6,653 nt of DNA from Comamonadaceae bacterium. Lineage in GTDB: Bacteria; Pseudomonadota; Gammaproteobacteria; Burkholderiales; Burkholderiaceae_C. The translations under genes and the position numbers were made by a program. Below, one piece after another: positions 1 to 4,172 of the stretch. Under the pieces are notes generated by a model. That model worked only from the letters and a program-made list of their open reading frames with translations. It had not been told where the DNA came from and made no database searches. Location: positions 1 to 6,653 of the forward strand of contig CANHLD010000097.1 in assembly GCA_947461325.1 (NCBI GenBank), written 5' to 3'. Position 1 is the stretch's first letter. Every line of letters starts with the position of its first letter.

Positions 1-6
1 AGGAGA
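1..6 (+). promoter_or_regulatory. Ribosome binding site of pqqA
   Basis: AGGAGA lies six bases before the pqqA ATG and is close to the consensus Shine-Dalgarno sequence. It is the strongest ribosome binding site in the operon, which fits a precursor peptide that is consumed stoichiometrically. The pqqA promoter must lie left of the window, because only 12 bases precede the start codon. Confidence 0.8.
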
Positions 7-12
7 TACACC

Positions 13-87
13 ATGAAATGGCAAACACCTGCAGCTAGCGACATGCGTTTCGGTTTCGAAATCACCATGTACATCGCTAACCGTTAA
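13..87 (+). CDS. pqqA: PQQ precursor peptide PqqA (24 aa)
   Basis: PqqA is the ribosomally made peptide from which pyrroloquinoline quinone is cut. All carbon and nitrogen atoms of PQQ come from one glutamate and one tyrosine of this peptide, which PqqE crosslinks in the cytoplasm while PqqD holds the peptide. The open reading frame has 24 codons from ATG to TAA. It carries the family signature in the right place: Glu16 and Tyr20 within the segment GFEITMYIANR, preceded by a MKWQTPA-type leader. The length is within the usual 22-24 residues. A strong AGGAGA ribosome binding site sits six bases upstream. It is the first gene of the pqqABCDE cluster and is followed by two terminator-like hairpins. 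It is too short for most gene callers and easily missed, but the signature and the neighbours leave little doubt. Confidence 0.97.
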   Translation: MKWQTPAASDMRFGFEITMYIANR

Positions 88-96
88 TTTGACGGT

Positions 97-129
97 GGTC
101 TGTCGGGGCAACCCGGCAGACCTTTTTTT
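97..129 (+). terminator. Intrinsic terminator/attenuator after pqqA
   Basis: An 11-bp stem (GGTCTGTCGGG pairing with CCCGGCAGACC, with one G-U pair) is capped by a GCAA tetraloop of the GNRA type and followed directly by seven T. This is a textbook rho-independent terminator. It begins nine bases after the pqqA stop and lies inside the operon, so it probably acts as a partial terminator: it yields abundant short pqqA transcripts and lets a fraction of polymerases read on into pqqBCDE. A pqqA-pqqB hairpin of this kind is known from other PQQ operons. Confidence 0.9.
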
Positions 130-149
130 ATGGTTATGGGTTTGATGTT

Positions 150-173
150 CCGCGCTTGACGCGGTTTTTTTTT
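150..173 (+). terminator. Second, shorter terminator-like hairpin before pqqB
   Basis: CCGCG and CGCGG form a 5-bp all-GC stem around the loop CTTGA, followed at once by nine T. The stem is short but GC-rich, and the T tract is longer than in the first hairpin. It lies 20 bases after the first terminator and ends 14 bases before the pqqB start codon, so the pair forms a tandem terminator within the operon. It may also hinder ribosome loading on pqqB. Confidence 0.65.
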
Positions 174-187
174 AAAGCGGCGCTATT

Positions 188-1102
188 TTGAAGATACACG
201 TACTAGGTTCGGCCGCCGGCGGTGGTTACCCTCAATGGAATTGCAATTGCCCGCAATGCAGCGCGGTGCGCGGCGGCAGCCGTCACCATTTACCCCGCAC
301 CCAGTCATCGATTGCGGTCACTGCCAACCAAACCGATTGGCTGCTGATCAATGCTTCGCCCGATGTGTTGCAGCAAATCAAGGCGTTTCCCGCATTGCAA
401 CCGGCACGCGCTTTGCGGGACACCGGCATTGCTGCTGTGTTGTTGATGGATGCGCAAATCGACCACACCACAGGCTTGTTGATGTTGCGCGAGCACCGTC
501 AAAAACTCCCTTTGTACTGCCATCCACTGGTGCGCGAAGACCTGAGCACCGGTAACCCTTTGTTCAAAGTTCTCTCCCACTACTGCGACATCGACTGGCA
601 TGAATTGAAATTGCAAACTGCATTCCATGTGCCTGCTCTGTCAGGCTTGCAGTTTGAAGCGCTGCCTCTCATCAGCAACGCGCCACCGTATTCGCCGCAC
701 CGCGACAAACCGCAACCGGGCGACAACGTCGGCTTGAGTGTGAAAGACGATGCCAGTGGTAAGACTTTGTTTTATGCCCCTGGTTTAGGTCAAATGGAGC
801 CTCATGTGTGGCAGGCCATGCAGCAAGCTGATTGCGTGATGGTCGACGGCACCTTGTGGACCGATGACGAAATGATTTCGCTCGGTGCTTCCAAAAAGAC
901 ATCCCGATCCATGGGACACATGCCGCAAAGCGGCGCTGACGGCATGATCGAATGGCTGGATAAATTACCCGCTCATGTCAGAAAAATTTTGATCCACATC
1001 AACAACACCAACCCGATTTTGGACGACAGTAGCCCGCAACGCCAGACCTTGACTGCACATGGCATCGAGGTGGCATTTGACGGCATGGAGATTGAACTGT
1101 GA
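188..1102 (+). CDS. pqqB: PQQ biosynthesis protein PqqB (metallo-hydrolase fold)
   Basis: PqqB has the metallo-beta-lactamase fold. In other species it acts as an iron-dependent hydroxylase that oxidises the tyrosine-derived part of the crosslinked Glu-Tyr intermediate before PqqC acts. The 304-residue length is typical. The N-terminus has the family opening VLGSAAGGGYPQWNC (residues 5-19), and Cys19, Cys21 and Cys24 form a CxCxxC motif likely to hold a structural metal. The changed family version of the HxHxDH motif appears as DAQIDH at residues 88-93. Further conserved segments are GHMPQSG (243-249), VDGT around Asp220, and HINNTNP starting at His270. The start codon is TTG at 188. An in-frame stop at 173-175 leaves no ATG upstream, and the next residues (K-I-x-V-L-G) match the normal PqqB N-terminus. 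No good Shine-Dalgarno sequence precedes it. The gene overlaps pqqC by four bases. Confidence 0.96.
   Translation: MKIHVLGSAAGGGYPQWNCNCPQCSAVRGGSRHHLPRTQSSIAVTANQTDWLLINASPDVLQQIKAFPALQPARALRDTGIAAVLLMDAQIDHTTGLLMLREHRQKLPLYCHPLVREDLSTGNPLFKVLSHYCDIDWHELKLQTAFHVPALSGLQFEALPLISNAPPYSPHRDKPQPGDNVGLSVKDDASGKTLFYAPGLGQMEPHVWQAMQQADCVMVDGTLWTDDEMISLGASKKTSRSMGHMPQSGADGMIEWLDKLPAHVRKILIHINNTNPILDDSSPQRQTLTAHGIEVAFDGMEIEL
1087..1090 (+). promoter_or_regulatory. Ribosome binding site that decides the pqqC start
   Basis: GGAG lies inside the end of pqqB, eight bases before GTG 1099. This favours GTG 1099 as the pqqC start over the in-frame ATG at 1111, which has no comparable site. The GTG overlaps the pqqB TGA stop (GTGA). 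Confidence 0.55.
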
Positions 1103-1863
1103 ACAATGCAATGAACGTGGCCAGGGCAGACACACGCACGCCGTGGAACGCCGAAGAATTTGAAACTTTGCTGCGCGGCAAAAGCACCAGCTATCACATA
1201 CACCATCCGTTTCACGTGATGATGGCCGAGGGCAAGCTCAACGCCGCACAACTGCGCGGCTGGGTGGCCAATCGGTTTTACTATCAAATTTCTATCCCCC
1301 TCAAAGACGCGGCGATTTTGTCTAACTGCGACGATCGCGAAATACGGCGTGAATGGATATTGCGCATTCTGGACCATGATGGTTTCGAGCTGAACGGCTT
1401 GAAAGATGAGGGTGGCATCGAAGCCTGGATTCACTTAGGACAAGCCGTGGGGTTGAGCCGCGACGATGTCACTTCATTGCGTTATGTCGCGCCGGCCAGC
1501 CGCTTTGCGGTGGACGCGTATGTCAACTTTGCACGCCGTCAGCCTTGGCAGGAAGCTGTCGCCTCCAGCCTGACCGAATTGTTCGCGCCGCATATTCACC
1601 AGCAGCGTATTGACACTTGGCCGGAAAAATACCCGTGGGTGGACCCCACTGGATTGCAGTATTTCAAAAACCGTTTGACGCAAGCGCGCCGCGATGTAGC
1701 GCATGGTTTGAAATTCACGCTTGACTATTTCAGCCAGACCCGCGCCATGCAAGAACGCGCGTTGGAAATTTTGCAATTCAAACTCAATGTGTTGTGGTCG
1801 CTGGCTGACGCCATCATGCTTGACCAGTGCAAGGTACAAATCACCGGACCTAAACATGACTAA
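1099..1863 (+). CDS. pqqC: Pyrroloquinoline-quinone synthase PqqC
   Basis: PqqC catalyses the last step of PQQ synthesis: ring closure and an eight-electron oxidation of AHQQ with molecular oxygen, without metal or added cofactor. It belongs to the all-helical TENA/THI-4-like fold. The 254-residue protein aligns along its whole length with the Klebsiella enzyme as I remember it. Residues matching the known active site are all present: His33 (Kp His24) in YHIHHPFH, His93 (His84) in RILDHDG, His167 (His154) in LFAPHIHQ, Tyr188 and Arg192 (Tyr175, Arg179) in YFKNR, and Lys228 (Lys214) in LQFKL. Other family blocks are GWVANRFYYQ (54-63) and GGIEAW (105-110). The loop after DHDG is four residues longer than in Klebsiella. 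The start is GTG, overlapping the pqqB stop; ATG 1111 is an alternative that would shorten the variable N-terminus by four residues. The gene overlaps pqqD by eight bases. Confidence 0.97.
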   Translation: MNNAMNVARADTRTPWNAEEFETLLRGKSTSYHIHHPFHVMMAEGKLNAAQLRGWVANRFYYQISIPLKDAAILSNCDDREIRREWILRILDHDGFELNGLKDEGGIEAWIHLGQAVGLSRDDVTSLRYVAPASRFAVDAYVNFARRQPWQEAVASSLTELFAPHIHQQRIDTWPEKYPWVDPTGLQYFKNRLTQARRDVAHGLKFTLDYFSQTRAMQERALEILQFKLNVLWSLADAIMLDQCKVQITGPKHD

Positions 1864-2134
1864 CGATGAAACTGTTCTGAGCAGCAGTCCATCTCTGTCT
1901 GCGATGTTTCGATTGCAATGGGAAGAAGTGCAGCAGTCTTGGGTGTTGCTGTACCCCGAAGGCATGGTCAAGTTGAACGGCAGCGCAGGTGAAATCATCA
2001 AGCGACTGGACGGCAAAAAAACTATCACCGAGTTGATTGCTGAGCTGGAAAAAGATTTTGAAACCAGCGGTCTGCAAAGCGACGTACTGGCCTTTCTTGA
2101 AATCGCTGACAAACAAGGATGGGTAAAAACATGA
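1856..2134 (+). CDS. pqqD: PQQ peptide chaperone PqqD
   Basis: PqqD is a small winged-helix protein, the founding example of the RiPP recognition element. It binds the PqqA peptide tightly and presents it to PqqE in the cytoplasm. The 92-residue product has the characteristic blocks FRLQWEEVQQSWVLLYPEG (18-36), MVKLNGSAGEIIKRLDG (37-53) with the conserved LN and AGEI residues, and a C-terminal helix ending in GWVK. The start ATG 1856 sits within the end of pqqC, giving an 8-base overlap. The frame stays open farther upstream for 45 codons, but that stretch is antisense-free shadow coding within pqqC and does not resemble PqqD. The Shine-Dalgarno sequence is weak, so translation probably depends on ribosomes finishing pqqC. 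It overlaps pqqE by four bases (ATGA). In some bacteria pqqD is fused to pqqC; here the genes are separate. Confidence 0.95.
   Translation: MTNDETVLSSSPSLSAMFRLQWEEVQQSWVLLYPEGMVKLNGSAGEIIKRLDGKKTITELIAELEKDFETSGLQSDVLAFLEIADKQGWVKT
2115..2119 (+). promoter_or_regulatory. Ribosome binding site that decides the pqqE start
   Basis: AAGGA lies 11 bases before ATG 2131. The earlier in-frame ATG at 2119 overlaps this site by one base and could not use it. ATG 2131 also forms an ATGA overlap with the pqqD stop, so it is the better start. Confidence 0.55.
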
Positions 2135-3285
2135 GGACACCGACAGTCAACAACAAGGATGTCACGGTTGGGCCGCCTTTGTGGTTATTGGCTGAAGTCA
2201 CTTACGCATGCCCTTTGCATTGCGTGTTTTGTTACAACCCGGTGGATTACACACAGCATGGCCCGGAGTTGACCACGCAGGAGTGGATCAAAGTGTTGCG
2301 CGACGCGCGAGCGGCCGGCAGTGTGCAATGCGGTTTTTCAGGCGGCGAACCGCTGGTGCGTGACGATTTGGAAGAACTGGTTGCTGAAGCGCACAAACTG
2401 GGTTTTTACACCAACTTGCTGACCTCCGGCATCGGTTTCACCGCAGAGCGTGCCAAGGCGTTGAAAGAAGTCGGGCTTGACCATGTGCAGTTGTCATTCC
2501 AAGACTCCACGCGTGAGTTGAACGACTTTTTGTCACACACCAAAACCTTTGCTCTCAAACAAAAAGCTGCGCAATTGATTCAGGCTAATGGTTGGCCCAT
2601 GGTGCTCAATTGCGTCATCCATCGTTTGAATATTGACTACATTGACAAAATCATCGAGTTAGCTGTCGACCTCGGCGCAGAATATTTGGAACTGGCCAAC
2701 AGCCAATACTATTCATGGGCGCAACTCAACCGCGACGGCCTCATGCCCAGCCGCGAGCAATTGCAACGCGCTGAGCGCGTGACCAACGAATACCGTGAAA
2801 AACTTGGCGATAAATTGAAAATCTTTTTTGTGGTGCCCGATTACTATGAAACCCGCCCGAAAAAATGCATGAACGGCTGGGGGAATATTTTTCTGACCAT
2901 CACACCCGATGGCTCAGCACTGCCATGTCACACCGCCAAGATGATCAAGCATTTGGAGTTTCCGAATGTGAAAAATATGTCGGTCAAAGACATTTGGTAC
3001 GAGTCCGAAGCGTTCAACCATTACCGGGGCGACGCTTGGATGAAAGAGCCTTGCAGCACTTGTCCGGAAAAAGAAAAAGATTTGGGCGGCTGCCGTTGTC
3101 AAGCGCTGATGTTGACCGGAGACGCTGCCAACGCCGACCCGGTGTGCGACAAATCCGAACACCACCAGGTGGTGCTGGATGCTGTGGCTTATGCGCAGGT
3201 GCCCGATGTGAAACGTGTCGAGGTCAAACCATTGGTGTTTCGCGACCCGATCAATTCGCGCAAGTTGAGCTCGGTCGACTCTTAA
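2131..3285 (+). CDS. pqqE: PqqA peptide cyclase PqqE (radical SAM/SPASM)
   Basis: PqqE is a radical S-adenosylmethionine enzyme that forms the carbon-carbon bond between Glu16 and Tyr20 of PqqA, the first committed step of PQQ synthesis. It needs PqqD bound to the peptide. The 384-residue product carries the radical SAM CxxxCxxC motif at Cys27, Cys31 and Cys34, and the SAM-contacting GGEP at 71-74. The C-terminal SPASM domain has Cys246, Cys266, Cys308, Cys311, Cys321, Cys323 and Cys339 for two auxiliary iron-sulfur clusters. Asp317 corresponds to the aspartate reported as an unusual cluster ligand in the Methylobacterium enzyme (Asp319 there). The length is normal and no residue known to be essential is missing. 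ATG 2131 is preferred over ATG 2119 because of the AAGGA site and the 4-base overlap with pqqD. It is the last gene of the operon and ends 14 bases from a convergent gene. Confidence 0.97.
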   Translation: MRTPTVNNKDVTVGPPLWLLAEVTYACPLHCVFCYNPVDYTQHGPELTTQEWIKVLRDARAAGSVQCGFSGGEPLVRDDLEELVAEAHKLGFYTNLLTSGIGFTAERAKALKEVGLDHVQLSFQDSTRELNDFLSHTKTFALKQKAAQLIQANGWPMVLNCVIHRLNIDYIDKIIELAVDLGAEYLELANSQYYSWAQLNRDGLMPSREQLQRAERVTNEYREKLGDKLKIFFVVPDYYETRPKKCMNGWGNIFLTITPDGSALPCHTAKMIKHLEFPNVKNMSVKDIWYESEAFNHYRGDAWMKEPCSTCPEKEKDLGGCRCQALMLTGDAANADPVCDKSEHHQVVLDAVAYAQVPDVKRVEVKPLVFRDPINSRKLSSVDS

Positions 3286-3293
3286 GACCGAGC
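3269..3293. terminator. Perfect inverted repeat over the pqqE stop, between convergent genes
   Basis: GCTCGGTC (3269-3276) and GACCGAGC (3286-3293) form a perfect 8-bp stem with a 9-base loop that contains the pqqE TAA stop. The repeat sits exactly at the convergent boundary, where only 14 bases separate the two stop codons, so it could form in transcripts from both strands. Neither side is followed by a T tract of useful length, so it is not a standard intrinsic terminator. It may stabilise 3' ends or act with Rho. Confidence 0.45.
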
Positions 3294-3299
3294 CTTATG

Positions 3300-3635
3300 T
3301 CAGGACTGTTGGCCCATCATCCATAACTGTGTGGAGCGTGCACCGCTTCGGCAAAAAGCCAGTACCGGGCCGGGCGCGTCATTCACCAAAGCTGCCATTT
3401 GCGTCACTTGTTCCGGCGTGTATGCACCGCTGACCACAGGCAGATGGTGATAAACCAGACCGGCCGCCTCAGCAGCGGCTTGCATTTGTGCTGAACTCGG
3501 TTGATCGGGGCCGCCTTCCATGTCAGGACGGTTATTGATCACTGTGTGAAATCCATGCTGAGCTATGGGGGCCATGTGTTCCGGTGCTAACTGAGGCGCA
3601 GTGGCGAAATGCTCGGTGTGTTTGGTGACTTGCAT
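3300..3635 (-). CDS. DUF442/TIGR01244-family protein (rhodanese- or phosphatase-like)
   Basis: The 111-residue product resembles the TIGR01244/DUF442 family, the small domain found alone or fused to persulfide-dioxygenase-like proteins (Blh type). Family signs are TVINNRPDMEG (31-41), the HHLPV segment (63-67), and the loop AFCRSGARS with Cys95, Gly98 and Arg100. The loop is CxxGxR, one residue shorter than the Cys-X5-Arg loop of protein tyrosine phosphatases and matching the six-residue loop of rhodaneses. A thiol or persulfide transfer role is therefore at least as likely as phosphatase activity; the substrate is unknown. The protein ends only 11 residues after Arg100, so the final helix seen in longer members may be shortened. 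There is no signal peptide, so it is probably cytoplasmic. ATG 3635 has AGAGGA five bases upstream. It lies 15 bases after the adhesin-like gene and is probably co-transcribed with it. Confidence 0.8.
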   Translation of the reverse strand: MQVTKHTEHFATAPQLAPEHMAPIAQHGFHTVINNRPDMEGGPDQPSSAQMQAAAEAAGLVYHHLPVVSGAYTPEQVTQMAALVNDAPGPVLAFCRSGARSTQLWMMGQQS

Positions 3636-3640
3636 GGGGA

Positions 3641-3646
3641 TCCTCT
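3641..3646 (-). promoter_or_regulatory. Ribosome binding site of the DUF442 gene
   Basis: Read on the minus strand this is AGAGGA, five bases before ATG 3635. It lies in the 15-base gap after the upstream gene, supports that start, and fits translation from a shared mRNA. Confidence 0.6.
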
Positions 3647-3650
3647 GTGA

Positions 3651-4127
3651 TCAATGGCTGGGTTTGGCGTCGCTATGTGCATCCTTGGCGGGAGCGGCTT
3701 TGTCGTCTTTGCCCTTGCCGTGGCTTGGCGCCTTGGCATGGTGACCGCACAACATTTCAATGACTTTTTCAGCTACTGTGTCTCCGCTGACCGGTTTCCA
3801 CGAGGTGGATTGGGTGCTGGTGAAAAGCGTTTTGCCTTCACCCATGGCTTCAGATTTGGAGGCAAATGCCAGTGAGCGTCGACGGAATTCGTGGCAGTCG
3901 TATTCCATCAACACCAAACGCGATTTAACACCTGATTTGGATTTGTCATTCAGATCAATCAAATGCCAAGCTTGAGGAAAAACGCTGCTGGCGCGGATTT
4001 TGTCGGGGTCGATGTAGACGACGGCCAAATGGTTTTCATCCACTTTTTCCCATTCTGCACGGGCCAGCCAAGGCTGGCTGAGTAAGCACAGCGTGAGCAT
4101 CCATTTCATACAACTGATGGGTTTCAT
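3651..4127 (-). CDS. Secreted surface-adhesin-E-like protein with charged, His-containing tail
   Basis: The 158-residue product begins with a signal peptide: Lys-containing N-region, hydrophobic MLTLCLLSQPWLA core, and a likely cut after ARA at residue 24. The mature protein should be periplasmic or surface-exposed. Its core (25-128) resembles the Adhesin_E family (PF16747): W-x-K-V near the start, VVYIDPDKIR (36-45), a Trp-containing strand (QAWHLIDL), MEYDC (74-78), and VIEMLCG (122-128). Cys78 and Cys127 are the only Cys of the mature chain and may form a disulfide. The named family member is a Haemophilus adhesin; most relatives have unknown function, and adhesion is not shown here. The tail from 129 to 158 is rich in Lys, Ala, Asp and His, with five His, and looks disordered. 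No clear Shine-Dalgarno sequence precedes ATG 4127; ATG 4109 (Met7) would still leave a signal peptide. Confidence 0.75.
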   Translation of the reverse strand: MKPISCMKWMLTLCLLSQPWLARAEWEKVDENHLAVVYIDPDKIRASSVFPQAWHLIDLNDKSKSGVKSRLVLMEYDCHEFRRRSLAFASKSEAMGEGKTLFTSTQSTSWKPVSGDTVAEKVIEMLCGHHAKAPSHGKGKDDKAAPAKDAHSDAKPSH

Positions 4128-4141
4128 GGTGCTATTTTGCC

Positions 4142-4172
4142 ATTAGAGAAAAGTCGCTATGTTGGGCTTCAA
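4142..4172 (-). promoter_or_regulatory. Possible weak sigma70 promoter for the adhesin-like gene
   Basis: On the minus strand TTGAAG (4172-4167) and TCTAAT (4147-4142) resemble -35 and -10 boxes, but the 19-base spacer is longer than ideal. Transcription would start about eight bases before ATG 4127, leaving almost no leader. This would agree with the lack of a Shine-Dalgarno site. Chance similarity is quite possible. Confidence 0.2.

Noticed and set aside
973..1434. Minus-strand open frame of 153 codons across the pqqB-pqqC junction
   Set aside because: It is fully antisense to two well-supported genes and shows no family resemblance.
1721..1855. 45-codon upstream extension of the pqqD frame
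   Set aside because: It lies wholly within pqqC in another frame. PqqD proteins start at about the ATG at 1856, and the extension has no PqqD-like sequence.
1474..2112. Long minus-strand open frame of 212 codons
   Set aside because: It lies antisense to pqqC and pqqD, whose identity is certain, and its translation resembles no family I know. It is a shadow of their codon use.
2119..2130. ATG at 2119 as the start of pqqE
   Set aside because: It overlaps the only ribosome binding site. ATG 2131 is better placed and forms a typical ATGA overlap with pqqD.
2865..3326. Plus-strand open frame of 153 codons running past the end of pqqE
   Set aside because: It is a +1 frame shadow of pqqE, with an Arg/Gln-rich translation and no recognisable domain or ribosome binding site.
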